64,000 bases of DNA, taken from the NCBI RefSeq assembly GCF_014358015.1, contig NZ_JACONV010000005.1, positions 124,001-188,000 of the forward strand. Reading direction: 5' to 3'. Positions 1 to 8,162 of the stretch are shown here, one piece after another. The notes under the pieces were generated by a model. It searched no databases, had not been told where the DNA came from, and was given only the letters and a program-made list of their open reading frames with translations. The translations under genes and the position numbers were made by a program. Positions within the stretch are counted from its first letter, which is position 1, and every line of letters begins with the position of its first letter. Source of the stretch: Pseudomonas triticifolii. GTDB lineage: Bacteria > Pseudomonadota > Gammaproteobacteria > Pseudomonadales > Pseudomonadaceae.

Positions 1-178
1 CTGCAAACGAGGCCGTGAAAGCGGCCTCTGACACACGTCCATCTCCGACCTGTTCAAGGTTCGGTCAGCTACATGCTTGATTCCCCACGCCGGAGTATCT
101 GTCGTGCGGCGATCCCGGAATATGGGGTCGCTCTGGAAGAGTTGAAACTCTATCTATCGTTGAATAGGAGGACGTTTC

Positions 179-520
179 ATGAGCACAGCCTATCAAGAGG
201 ACATCAGCAGTAACGTACTGCGCCGCATGAAAGAAGGCGGTTTTGACTTCGCACGCATCCATCCCATCGAGTTCTATGCCATTTTCCCCGACGAGGACCG
301 GGCACGGCAGGCTGCTGAGCAATTTCGCGGAGAATCCCTCAACACCCAGATCAACGTGCGCGACGACGGTGCCTGGCACTTGCAACTGAGCAAGGTGATG
401 TACGCCACTTACGACGGCATCGGTGATTTCGAACAGGACTTTCAAAGCGTTATTTCGCCAATGGACGGGGAGGTTGAAGGCTGGGGCGTGACCCAGGAGA
501 TCAGAAGGCTGCACGCCTGA
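179..520 (+). CDS. rraB: RraB-family ribonuclease E regulator
   Basis: A 113-residue acidic cytosolic protein that resembles the RraB family, whose E. coli member binds RNase E and restrains mRNA decay. The body has the family pattern of an N-terminal helix, then FYAIFPDEDRARQAAEQF and a C-terminal region ending in a GWG turn. There is no signal peptide or membrane segment. The start is supported by an AGGAGG-type site just upstream (AATAGGAGGACGTTTC before ATG). It stands alone, with a strong hairpin terminator just after the stop. Family assignment is by recognition; the regulatory role in this organism is inferred. Confidence 0.75.
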   Translation: MSTAYQEDISSNVLRRMKEGGFDFARIHPIEFYAIFPDEDRARQAAEQFRGESLNTQINVRDDGAWHLQLSKVMYATYDGIGDFEQDFQSVISPMDGEVEGWGVTQEIRRLHA

Positions 521-546
521 TCCGTTGTGACTGAAAAATGAGTACT

Positions 547-591
547 GACCGGTCGACCTGGAAAAAAACGCCGGGTCGGCCGGTCTTGTTT
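547..591 (+). terminator. Rho-independent terminator after rraB
   Basis: A 15-bp stem pairs 547-561 with 571-585, with G-T wobbles, around an A-rich 9-nt loop. It is followed by TTGTTT. It lies 26 bp after the rraB stop and fits as its terminator. Confidence 0.7.
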
Positions 592-730
592 CGGGCGTGG
601 TTCGATAGTTTCCCTGGTCCATGAGAGCGTGCTGTCTCAACGTCAACACAGAACCCTGGAAGGCGTGTATTTCATAGAACACGTTCCGTTGGCCGAGCGC
701 AGGCCTTTTCTCGAAAACATTTCCATGCGC

Positions 731-758
731 AAAAAAAAGCCACTCAAGAGAGTGGCTC
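731..758 (-). terminator. Orphan minus-strand terminator
   Basis: A 7-bp perfect stem, GCCACTC (739-745) with GAGTGGC (750-756), around loop AAGA, is flanked on its left by eight A residues (731-738). Read on the minus strand this is a stem followed by T8, a classical intrinsic terminator. No minus-strand gene lies upstream of it between 760 and 1095, so it may end a small RNA. Confidence 0.6.
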
Positions 759-976
759 AAAGGGAAGTCAGGTCAGGAACGTGTCAGTTGGATCGCGCTC
801 GCTGAAAAATAAGGGATGGGGCAAAAGTGACGTTTGATGCCCTGTTTGCTCGGTTGCTGGCGATTATGGCGAACTAATATCGCCACCGGAAATCAACTCT
901 GACTATGCTGATCATAGATTTCACGGTTGAATGACGCTTCCGAATGAGGCGTAGGAGAAGTAGCTGGGGCGTTTAG

Positions 977-993
977 TGCACAGGAATGGTGCG
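977..993 (+). promoter_or_regulatory. NtrC-like binding site
   Basis: TGCACAGGAATGGTGCG matches the enterobacterial NtrC consensus TGCACC-N4-TGGTGCA at 11 of the 13 defined positions with the same spacing. It lies about 52 bp upstream of the sigma-54 promoter, a usual place for an enhancer-type activator. Only one copy was found, and NtrC usually uses pairs. Confidence 0.5.
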
Positions 994-1044
994 CGGATCG
1001 TCAGATGTATATCTAACTTATTGATATTCAAGCGTTTATGCCGG

Positions 1045-1060
1045 TGGCACGGGCCTTGCG
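1045..1060 (+). promoter_or_regulatory. Sigma-54 (RpoN) promoter
   Basis: TGGCACGGGCCTTGCG matches the -24/-12 consensus TGGCACG-N4-TTGC exactly, with the invariant GG and GC 10 bp apart. It lies 36 bp upstream of the start codon at 1096 and points into the ATP-grasp operon. Confidence 0.75.
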
Positions 1061-1095
1061 AAGCCTAAGGTGTCCATGGTGACAAGGAGTACGGC

Positions 1096-2505
1096 ATGAT
1101 CCGCACCTTTTATGACGAGATGTACGACGCTGGCGGTCTGGTCCGCCCGCACTACCGGGAATTTGCCCGGTGGTTAGGCGATACGCCCCCTGAGCTTCTG
1201 GCTCAACGCAGGCGTGAAGCCGATTTACTGTTTCATCGTGCCGGGATCACGTTCACCCTCTATGGTGACGAGCAGGGCACCGAGCGGCTGATTCCGTTCG
1301 ATACCATCCCGCGCAGTATCCCGGCCAGCGAATGGCGGGTTGTGGAGCGGGGCTGCATTCAGCGCGTCAAAGCGCTGAACATGTTTCTGGCTGACCTCTA
1401 TCACGATCAGCGCATTATCAAGGCCGGAATCATTCCGGCCGAGCAAGTGCTGGCCAATGAGCAATATCAGCTGGCGATGCAAGGCCTGAACCTGCACCGT
1501 GACCTGTACTCGCACATCTCCGGCGTCGATCTGGTCCGCGATGGCGACGGCACGTATTACGTGCTGGAAGACAATCTTCGAACGCCCAGTGGCGTGAGCT
1601 ACATGCTCGAAGATCGCAAGATGATGATGCGCCTGTTCCCCGAACTGTTCGCGGCACAACGCATCGCGCCGATCGATCACTACCCGAACCTGCTGCTCGA
1701 TACGCTCAAAAGCTCCAGCCCGCTGGACAACCCGAGCGTGGTGGTGCTCACGCCTGGCCGCTTCAACAGTGCATTCTTCGAGCATGCCTTCCTGGCACGT
1801 GAGATGGGTGTCGAGCTGGTGGAAGGTGCCGACCTGTTCGTGCGTGATGATCGCGTCTTCATGCGCACCACCGATGGCCCGAAAGCCGTCGATGTCATCT
1901 ACCGTCGCCTGGACGATGCGTTCCTTGATCCGTTGGCCTTCAACCCGGATTCGATGTTGGGTGTGCCCGGTCTGCTGGCGGCGTATCGCTCCGGCAATGT
2001 GGTGCTGGCCAACGCCATCGGCACTGGCGTCGCGGACGACAAGTCGGTGTACCCGTACGTCACCGACATGATTCGTTTCTACCTGGACGAAGAGCCGATT
2101 CTCAAGAACGTACCCACTTGGCAATGCCGCAAGCCTGAAGAGCTGTCCCACGTGCTGGCCAATCTGAAGGACCTTGTCGTCAAGGAAACCCAGGGGTCGG
2201 GCGGCTACGGGATGCTGGTCGGGCCTGCTGCCACGGCCGCCGAGATCGAAGCCTTCCGGGCACGTCTCAAAGCCAAGCCTCACGCGTACATCGCTCAACC
2301 CACCTTGTGCCTGTCGACCTGTCCGACGTTTGTCGAGAACGGCATCGCCCCGCGCCACATCGATCTGCGCCCCTTTGTTTTGTCCGGTCGCGAAACCCGC
2401 GTTGTCCCCGGCGGCCTTACCCGAGTGGCCTTGCGTGAAGGTTCGCTGGTGGTGAATTCGTCGCAAGGTGGCGGAACCAAAGACACCTGGGTGGTCGAGG
2501 ATTAA
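1096..2505 (+). CDS. Circularly permuted type 2 ATP-grasp protein
   Basis: A 469-residue cytosolic protein of the circularly permuted ATP-grasp family (formerly DUF404/DUF407). The family shows MxRxFPELFA and YRRLDDAF segments and a C-terminal KETQGSGGYGM loop, all visible here. ATP-grasp enzymes join a carboxylate to an amine, so it is probably a peptide or amide ligase, but the substrate is unknown. Length is typical. It is the first gene of a tight operon with the alpha-E and transglutaminase genes; comparative genomics links this trio to a peptide-modifying system. Start chosen at ATG 1096, with AAGGAG about 9 bp upstream (GACAAGGAGTACGGC). The sigma-54 promoter upstream suggests nitrogen control. 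Confidence 0.85.
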   Translation: MIRTFYDEMYDAGGLVRPHYREFARWLGDTPPELLAQRRREADLLFHRAGITFTLYGDEQGTERLIPFDTIPRSIPASEWRVVERGCIQRVKALNMFLADLYHDQRIIKAGIIPAEQVLANEQYQLAMQGLNLHRDLYSHISGVDLVRDGDGTYYVLEDNLRTPSGVSYMLEDRKMMMRLFPELFAAQRIAPIDHYPNLLLDTLKSSSPLDNPSVVVLTPGRFNSAFFEHAFLAREMGVELVEGADLFVRDDRVFMRTTDGPKAVDVIYRRLDDAFLDPLAFNPDSMLGVPGLLAAYRSGNVVLANAIGTGVADDKSVYPYVTDMIRFYLDEEPILKNVPTWQCRKPEELSHVLANLKDLVVKETQGSGGYGMLVGPAATAAEIEAFRARLKAKPHAYIAQPTLCLSTCPTFVENGIAPRHIDLRPFVLSGRETRVVPGGLTRVALREGSLVVNSSQGGGTKDTWVVED

Positions 2506-2517
2506 GGATGCCTGCCA

Positions 2518-3477
2518 ATGTTAAGTAGAACTGCCTCGGATCTTTTCTGGATGTCGCGTTACCTGGAGCGAGCGGAGAACCTCGCCCGAATGCTGGACGT
2601 GAGCTATTCGCTGTCGTTGATGCCCCAGGATGGGCGCGGCGACGGGCTGGATGAAATAGCCATGCCGCTGTTGATCACCGGTACGCTGGAAACCTATATC
2701 GAGCGTCATGGCGAATTGCACGCCGAACGCATGCTGCATTTCTTTGCGCTGGACGCGAGTAACCCGGCCAGCATCTACAGCTGTCTGGGTGCGGCACGTG
2801 CCAGTGCTCACGCTGTGCGCGGCCGGATCACGGCTGACATGTGGGAGAACATCAACTCCACCTGGCTGGAAATTCGTGGTATCGCGCAGCAAGGCCTGAC
2901 GCGCTATGGCATGAGCCGTTTCTGTGAATGGGTCAAGGAGCGCTCGCACCTGTTTCGCGGCGCAACGTACGGCACCATCATGCGTAACGATGCGTTCCGT
3001 TTCATTCGTCTGGGAACGTTCATCGAGCGCGCCGACAACACCATGCGCATGCTCGACGCACGCTATGAAATGCTCGAATTGCGCGGCCCTCAGGCCAATG
3101 CGGCGGCAGACAGTTCCGCCGCCGGTTACTACCAGTGGAGTGCGTTGTTACGTGCGCTGTCGTCGTTCGAGGCGTACACCGAGGTCTACCGTGACGCACC
3201 GGGCGCCCGACAGGTTGCCGAGCTGCTGCTGTTGCGCGCCGACATTCCGCGTTCGCTGCGTGCCTGCCTGGAAGAGATGGACCTGATTCTGGCCAGTCTG
3301 CCGGGTGTCAACGGCAGACCTGCACAGCGCATGGCCGCCGAGATGGACGCACGACTGCGCTACACCAGTATCGACGAGATCCTGGATGAGGGTCTGCATG
3401 AGTGGTTGAACGAATTCATCCCCATGCTGGCCCAACTCGGTGATGCTATCCACATTTCGTACCTGGAGGCTGCATGA
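2518..3477 (+). CDS. Alpha-E domain protein (DUF403)
   Basis: A 319-residue all-helical protein beginning MLSRTASDLFWMSRYLERAEN, the signature opening of the alpha-E family. No catalytic motif is known for this family. It occurs almost always between a permuted ATP-grasp protein and a transglutaminase-like protein, and may act as partner or scaffold for the ligase. It starts 12 bp after the ATP-grasp stop and its own stop overlaps the next ATG (ATGA), so the three genes are probably co-translated. Length is normal. Confidence 0.85.
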   Translation: MLSRTASDLFWMSRYLERAENLARMLDVSYSLSLMPQDGRGDGLDEIAMPLLITGTLETYIERHGELHAERMLHFFALDASNPASIYSCLGAARASAHAVRGRITADMWENINSTWLEIRGIAQQGLTRYGMSRFCEWVKERSHLFRGATYGTIMRNDAFRFIRLGTFIERADNTMRMLDARYEMLELRGPQANAAADSSAAGYYQWSALLRALSSFEAYTEVYRDAPGARQVAELLLLRADIPRSLRACLEEMDLILASLPGVNGRPAQRMAAEMDARLRYTSIDEILDEGLHEWLNEFIPMLAQLGDAIHISYLEAA

Positions 3478-4304
3478 GACTCTCAATTAGCCACGAAACC
3501 ACCTATCACTACGATGATCAGGTGCGTTCCAGTATCCAGTATCTGCGTCTGACACCTCACGACAGCGAGCGCCAGAAGGTCCTCAGCTGGCAGTTGACCT
3601 TGCCGCGCGCGGTGCGGGCGCAGGTCGATCCGTTCGGCAACATCCTGCATGTCTTGAGCCTTGAAGAGCCGCACAAGGCCATCATCATCGGTGCTCGTGG
3701 ACAAGTAGAGATCGACGCAACCTGCGAAGCCGAGCATGAAAGCCAGTCACCCTTGCCGTTCTTGCGCGTAACGCGTCTGACCGAACCCGACGAGGCCATT
3801 CGCAGCTTTGCAGCCACGCAGTGTGGCAAGCGTATCGATCGCAGCGCCTTGATCGACCTGATGCAGGCGCTGAACCAGCACATGACCTACACGCAGGGCG
3901 CAACGGAAGTCGACACCAGTGCGGCCAAGGCATTTGCGGGGCGTTCAGGGGTCTGTCAGGACCACACTCACGCATTCCTGGCCTGTGCTCGAACCTTGGG
4001 TGTGCCGGCGCGGTACGTCTCGGGTTACCTGTGCAGCGAAGACAGCGATCACCTGTCCAGCCATGCGTGGGCCGAGGCCTGGATCGATGATGCGTGGTAC
4101 AGCTTCGACGTCACCAACCAGTTGGCTATTCCTGAGCGCCATCTGAAGCTGGCGGTCGGTCTGGATTATCTGGATGCGTGCCCGGTGCGTGGCATGCGGC
4201 GCGGCGGCGGGGCAGAGCAGATGCACGCCAAGGTGGTGGTTTCGCCGATGGTCAGTGTACCCAAGACCAAAGCCCGCGTTCAGGGGCAGGCGCAACACCA
4301 GTAA
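3474..4304 (+). CDS. Transglutaminase-like cysteine protease family protein
   Basis: A 276-residue protein with an N-terminal bacterial transglutaminase-like domain (MRLSISHETTYHYD, approximately residues 1-85) and a catalytic transglutaminase core. The triad is visible as Cys161 (GVCQDHTH), His197 (SSHAW) and Asp212 (SFDVTN). Members are thought to act as peptidases or amidases rather than true cross-linkers. There is no signal peptide, so it is probably cytosolic. It overlaps the alpha-E gene by 4 bp and ends the operon before a strong terminator. The likely job is cleavage of the amide product or substrate handled by the ATP-grasp partner; this is inference. Confidence 0.82.
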   Translation: MRLSISHETTYHYDDQVRSSIQYLRLTPHDSERQKVLSWQLTLPRAVRAQVDPFGNILHVLSLEEPHKAIIIGARGQVEIDATCEAEHESQSPLPFLRVTRLTEPDEAIRSFAATQCGKRIDRSALIDLMQALNQHMTYTQGATEVDTSAAKAFAGRSGVCQDHTHAFLACARTLGVPARYVSGYLCSEDSDHLSSHAWAEAWIDDAWYSFDVTNQLAIPERHLKLAVGLDYLDACPVRGMRRGGGAEQMHAKVVVSPMVSVPKTKARVQGQAQHQ

Positions 4305-4325
4305 GTCCGGATAACCCATCCCGAT

Positions 4326-4365
4326 AAAAGGCCGTACACGCATGAGCGTGCACGGCCTTTTGTTT
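4326..4365. terminator. Bidirectional terminator
   Basis: A long stem around loop ATGA, with arms ending in AAAAGGCCGT and ACGGCCTTTT, lies between the converging transglutaminase gene and the minus-strand rhodanese-like gene. Both strands have T-rich tails. Confidence 0.8.
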
Positions 4366-4389
4366 ATCCGGGTTTATCAGGCGGTTTGT

Positions 4390-4764
4390 TTATTCTGCGG
4401 GATCGTCCGTAATGTCATACAACGCATTGTGCAGCTCTTCATAGTTGCCGCCGTTTATCACGCTGTAATAGCCCGCTCTCATAAGATTGTTCTGGGCTTT
4501 ACTGGCTTTTTCATTCGAGCTGCTGAAAATGACGAACACCGCATTGCGGTCGTTGAGTACCAGTTTCATCTGATTGACCAGTCGCACCTGATCAACGCGC
4601 ACCGCATTGAGCACAGTCCCTGCGTCGTAATCGGTCTGGCTGCGAACATCTATCGCCAGCTTGCCTTCCTTGAGTGCGGCCACAGCAGCGGCCTGATCCA
4701 CTTCCCCGGCCTGTGCAACGACGCTGCCCGTCAAGGCCATACACAACGCTATCCATGGGCGCAT
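4390..4764 (-). CDS. Exported rhodanese-like protein lacking the catalytic Cys
   Basis: A 124-residue protein with a signal peptide (MRPWIALCMALTGSVVAQAG, cleaved near residue 20) and one rhodanese fold. The family motifs AIDVRSQTDYDAG and the C-terminal GGNYEEL are present. In active sulfurtransferases the loop reads VYCRSGNRS; here it is IFSSSNEKA, so Ser81 replaces the persulfide-forming Cys. It is therefore probably not a sulfurtransferase and may be a binding protein in the periplasm. The start at 4764 is chosen for the signal peptide and a GGGAGA ribosome site 8 bp upstream; a longer reading to 4827 has neither. Confidence 0.75.
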   Translation of the reverse strand: MRPWIALCMALTGSVVAQAGEVDQAAAVAALKEGKLAIDVRSQTDYDAGTVLNAVRVDQVRLVNQMKLVLNDRNAVFVIFSSSNEKASKAQNNLMRAGYYSVINGGNYEELHNALYDITDDPAE

Positions 4765-4833
4765 AAAACATTCTCCCTTCATTGAAGCGGGAAGAGTGGC
4801 ACAGTTGCGCGCAGTTCGACAGCGCATGGTGGC

Positions 4834-4929
4834 CTAACCGAACAGTCGAGTCAGGTTCGGCAAGATCAACAAAAGAGTCGTGGCAAAGACAATAAGACCT
4901 GCCTGGCGTACTTTAGAATGTTTAAACAT
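4834..4929 (-). CDS. Small single-pass membrane protein
   Basis: A 31-residue peptide starting MFKHSKVRQAG followed by one strong hydrophobic stretch (LIVFATTLLLILP) and a short positive tail. The arrangement of basic N terminus, one helix and a short C terminus is typical of bacterial membrane microproteins. An AAAAGG site lies about 9 bp upstream of the ATG at 4929. Similar small ORFs occur in pseudomonads as I recall, but the function is unknown. A longer reading to 5040 adds an unsupported N terminus. Confidence 0.5.
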   Translation of the reverse strand: MFKHSKVRQAGLIVFATTLLLILPNLTRLFG

Positions 4930-5455
4930 GGCTGAATGCCTTTTGTTGTTATTCCTGAGCGACAAAAGCTGACCGGATTGATGGACGGCACAACGGGCAG
5001 CTGGCAAAGGTGAAGCACTCGAACAGTGAGCTCCGATCAATCGATCGGCAGCCGGGCGCTCGCGATATTTTTTATAGCGCCGTTCTGTTACAGACTTAAC
5101 CTTAGAGTCGCCGTGCAGTGCCGTTTAGAACGGTTGGGAATGGAAAAGCTATAAAGTAAGCTTGTTGGTTATATATTTTGGTCGAAAAACGCGTTCAGGC
5201 CTTTGCTAGACGTGTTGAGGGAAATCGTTAGCCCTCTACCGTTCGTCCGGGCAGGAAAAGTCCTACAACGCCTTGAAGCGCCTATCTGCGTTTTGGTTTG
5301 ATGCACGTCGTCTGCCAGATCACCCGGTTCTTGCCCAGGCTTCGATCCAACGCGTCGAACGTGTGCCGGGCAAGTCTCAACTTGATTTGGAAAGGGCTTC
5401 AGGGCAGGCTTCGCGCTTACGATATTGCTTTGTCACTGTGCAAGGTCATCTTTAT
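4930..5455. other. Intergenic region, no gene recognised
   Basis: About 525 bp between the small membrane gene and the amidotransferase. It contains an AT-rich patch around 5145-5185, suitable for promoters in either direction, and a small hairpin GAGGG/CCCTC near 5217-5236. The upstream in-frame extension of the amidotransferase (from 5273) lacks family similarity. Confidence 0.5.
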
Positions 5456-6184
5456 ATGCCGTTACGCATCTGTATCCTGGAAACCGATATCCTGCGCCCT
5501 GAATTGGTTGAGCAATACCAAGGCTATGGGCACATGTTCGAGATGTTGTTCGCCCGCCAGCCGATTGCCGCCCAGTTCCAGACCTACAACGTTATGCAAG
5601 GCGTCTATCCGCCCGATGACGAGCAATTCGACGCCTATCTGGTCACCGGCAGCAAGGCTGATTCTTTTGGCACCGATTCGTGGATTCAGGTCCTCAAAGA
5701 CTATCTGCTGACGCGTTACGAGCGGGGTGACAAGTTACTGGGCATCTGCTTTGGTCATCAGTTGCTCGCGCTGTTGTTAGGCGGCAAGACCGAGCGTGCC
5801 GCGCAAGGCTGGGGCGTCGGTATTCATCACTACCAGTTGGCGTCCGCCACGCCGTGGATGTCACCTGCCGTGGAAAACCTCACGCTGCTGATCAGTCATC
5901 AGGACCAGGTCACCACGCTGCCGGAAAATGCGACAGTCATCGCCTCGAGCGACTTCTGTCCGTTTGCCGCTTACCACATCAACCATCAGGTGCTGTGCTT
6001 CCAGGGGCACCCTGAGTTCATTCACGATTATTCGCGAACCCTGCTGGAGATTCGCCAACAGTCGCTGGGTGAGCAGGTTTATCAGAGAGGCATGGCCAGC
6101 CTTGATCATGACCATCATGGCGTGACCGTTGCCGAGTGGATGATGCGTTTCGTGGCGCACAAGCCGGATACAGCGGCGGTGTGA
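5456..6184 (+). CDS. Class I glutamine amidotransferase-like protein
   Basis: A 242-residue cytosolic protein with a class I glutamine amidotransferase (GATase1) fold like the glutaminase half of GMP synthase. The triad is present: Cys98 in GICFGHQ, with His185 and Glu187 in QGHPEF. It is a stand-alone domain with no synthetase partner nearby, as in gamma-glutamyl hydrolases or the PuuD/YfeJ-type proteins, so the substrate cannot be named. The ATG at 5456 is preferred because the conserved opening MPLRICILETDIL begins there, with AAGGT upstream. Confidence 0.75.
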   Translation: MPLRICILETDILRPELVEQYQGYGHMFEMLFARQPIAAQFQTYNVMQGVYPPDDEQFDAYLVTGSKADSFGTDSWIQVLKDYLLTRYERGDKLLGICFGHQLLALLLGGKTERAAQGWGVGIHHYQLASATPWMSPAVENLTLLISHQDQVTTLPENATVIASSDFCPFAAYHINHQVLCFQGHPEFIHDYSRTLLEIRQQSLGEQVYQRGMASLDHDHHGVTVAEWMMRFVAHKPDTAAV

Positions 6185-6274
6185 TGTGATGCCTGTCAGC
6201 AAGTCAGGAGGGGGTAGGCGACTTGCCTCCCCCACAAAAAACGCGCCGTTATTCATGGACAGCTGTGTTTGAGG

Positions 6275-7246
6275 CTACAACCAGCCTGAGCGCCTGAAGC
6301 TGGCAAACAGCGCTGAACACCCGCCAACGATCACGCCCAGCACGATGAAATAGCCGTAGTGCCATTTCAGTTCCGGCATGTTTTCGAAGTTCATCCCGTA
6401 GATGCCTGCGATGGCTGTCGGGAACGCCAGAATGGCGGCCCAGCCGGCAAACTTGCGCTGCACGATGCTTTGTCGCGACGACTCCAGCAGCAGGCCGATT
6501 TCTATCGTCTGGCTGGCGATGTCGCACAGATTGCCCAAGTCTTCCATCTGCCGTTTGACATGGATTTCGACGTCACGGAAGTAAGGCCGCATGTTCTTGT
6601 CGATGAACGGAAAGCTGAGCTTCTGCAGTTCTTCACCGACCTCCACCATAGGCGCTACATAACGCCGCATTCTCAGCAGATCACGACGCAAGGCATGAAT
6701 GTGCTGAATGTCGGCCTCGCGAAGTGCGCCGCCCAGCACGTTCTGTTCCAGCACTTCCAGATCGGCGTGGATCGCCTCGGTGACGGGCTGATAGTTTTCG
6801 GTCACAAAATCCAGCAGCGCATACAACACAAAGTCTTCGCCGTGTTCCAGCAGCAGAGGCCTGGCCTCACAGCGTTGGCGCACCAGTCCATAGGACTTGG
6901 AGTGGCCGTTGCGCGAGGTGATGACGTAGCCCTTGCCAGCAAAGATGTGGGTCTCGATAAACAGCAACTTGCCGTTGTCGCGAACCGGGGTGTACGTCAC
7001 GATGAACAGCGCATCGCCAAAGGTTTCAAGCTTGGGGCGACTGTGAACCTCCATCGCGTCTTCGAGTGCCAGTTCATGCAGATTGAACTGTTTCTTCAGG
7101 CTGGTGAGCTCCTGAGCATTGGGTTGCTCCAGGCCGATCCACACAAAGTGATCCGGCTTGGCGGCCCACGCCGCGCCTTCATCAAGGCTGATATCCGTAA
7201 CTTTCTTGCCCTTGCTGTAAACCGCGGCTGCAACAACTCGACCCAT
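6275..7246 (-). CDS. corA: Magnesium/cobalt channel CorA
   Basis: A 323-residue CorA-type divalent cation channel. The large N-terminal cytoplasmic domain is followed by two C-terminal membrane helices. The selectivity loop signature YGMNFENMPE occurs near residue 283-292 between the helices, as in all CorA channels, and a short basic C-terminal tail follows. It takes up Mg2+ (also Co2+, Ni2+) as a pentamer in the inner membrane. Length is typical. It is monocistronic, with its own upstream region shared head to tail with the crotonase gene. Confidence 0.92.
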   Translation of the reverse strand: MGRVVAAAVYSKGKKVTDISLDEGAAWAAKPDHFVWIGLEQPNAQELTSLKKQFNLHELALEDAMEVHSRPKLETFGDALFIVTYTPVRDNGKLLFIETHIFAGKGYVITSRNGHSKSYGLVRQRCEARPLLLEHGEDFVLYALLDFVTENYQPVTEAIHADLEVLEQNVLGGALREADIQHIHALRRDLLRMRRYVAPMVEVGEELQKLSFPFIDKNMRPYFRDVEIHVKRQMEDLGNLCDIASQTIEIGLLLESSRQSIVQRKFAGWAAILAFPTAIAGIYGMNFENMPELKWHYGYFIVLGVIVGGCSALFASFRRSGWL

Positions 7247-7340
7247 GGTGCTATCGCTTCTTCTATATGGCAGTGGCGCAAAACGGATGCGCTGTGGCTG
7301 ATGAGATTAACCAAACACGCCGGAGTTCGCCGATAAGCAA

Positions 7341-7361
7341 AAGCCCGCCGTGGCGGGCTTT
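7341..7361 (-). terminator. Terminator of the crotonase gene
   Basis: A 9-bp perfect stem AAGCCCGCC/GGCGGGCTT with a 2-nt loop sits just after the stop of the minus-strand crotonase gene. It is followed on that strand by TTGC. Confidence 0.65.
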
Positions 7362-7371
7362 GTGGCGAGAC

Positions 7372-8061
7372 TTACAGCGTGTGTTGCTTGTCTTCTTCGA
7401 TGGCGGCATCAAGGATGTCGAGCAGTGCTTTGCGGGCTTTGAGCTTGGTCTTTTTGTGTGCATTCATGTTGATCTTCTTCAGTTGCGTGGCGACGGCATG
7501 TGCCGTTGGCAACAACGCTTCAACGCTGACCACCTGATCCAGGAAACCGGCCTGCAGCGCACCCTCGGGGGTAAAGATCTCGGCATTGATGACCGACCGG
7601 TTGAAGGCCGACTTGCGCAGGCGATCACGTGCCAGCTCGATGCCGGCGTGATGCATGGTCATGCCGATCTGCACTTCGTTCAGGCCGATATTGAACGCAC
7701 CTTCGACACCGATTCGATAATCGGCCGACAGCAGCAGAAACGCCCCTTTGGCAATCGCATGCCCTGGGCAGGCAACGATGACCGGAAAGGGGTGAGACAA
7801 CAGACGCCGCGCCAGTGTCGAGCCTTGCGCCACGAGGTTGATGGCCGCTTCGGCACTCGATGTCATGACTTTCAAGTCATAGCCGCCGGACAGAATGCCG
7901 GGCTGCCCGGTCACAATCACTACCGCCCGATCTTTCTCGGACTGATCCAGCGCGGCATTGAACGCGGCGATGACGTCCGGGGAAATAGCATTCACCTTGC
8001 CGTTGTTCAGGGTCAGCGTGGCGATGCCATCGTCCAGGTGGTACGAGACCAGATCACTCAT
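7372..8061 (-). CDS. Crotonase (enoyl-CoA hydratase/isomerase) family protein
   Basis: A 229-residue crotonase-fold protein that should bind an acyl-CoA through the GGYDLKVM and GHAIAKGAF oxyanion-hole segments. The second catalytic-type Glu is present (NEVQIGM), but the first, normally GGGxEL, is replaced by AFLLL. Classical hydratase activity is therefore doubtful, and an isomerase, thioesterase or decarboxylase role is possible. The C terminus is rich in Lys. Ribosome site AAGGAA lies upstream of ATG 8061. It is monocistronic. Confidence 0.75.
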   Translation of the reverse strand: MSDLVSYHLDDGIATLTLNNGKVNAISPDVIAAFNAALDQSEKDRAVVIVTGQPGILSGGYDLKVMTSSAEAAINLVAQGSTLARRLLSHPFPVIVACPGHAIAKGAFLLLSADYRIGVEGAFNIGLNEVQIGMTMHHAGIELARDRLRKSAFNRSVINAEIFTPEGALQAGFLDQVVSVEALLPTAHAVATQLKKINMNAHKKTKLKARKALLDILDAAIEEDKQHTL

Positions 8062-8162
8062 GACACGATTCCTTTTTATTGAAGTGAGCAGACGTTACTC
8101 ACCCGTCAAGCAGAGGTAAAGCGCTGACTGATGGGTCACTCATTGCATGTGGGGCAGGGCAC

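Larger units (their letters stand above)
521..1095. other. Intergenic region with regulatory signals, no gene seen
   Basis: This 575-bp stretch has no convincing protein gene. It holds the rraB terminator, a second terminator pointing leftward (731-758) that serves no visible gene, and near its right end an NtrC-like box and a sigma-54 promoter for the operon starting at 1096. Confidence 0.6.

Noticed and set aside
65..760. Long minus-strand frame over rraB
   Set aside because: It overlaps a recognised gene on the other strand, shows no family similarity and ends in low-quality sequence; a shadow of the GC-rich codon pattern.
1225..2466. 413-codon minus-strand frame inside the ATP-grasp gene
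   Set aside because: Antisense shadow of a conserved gene; no recognisable domain.
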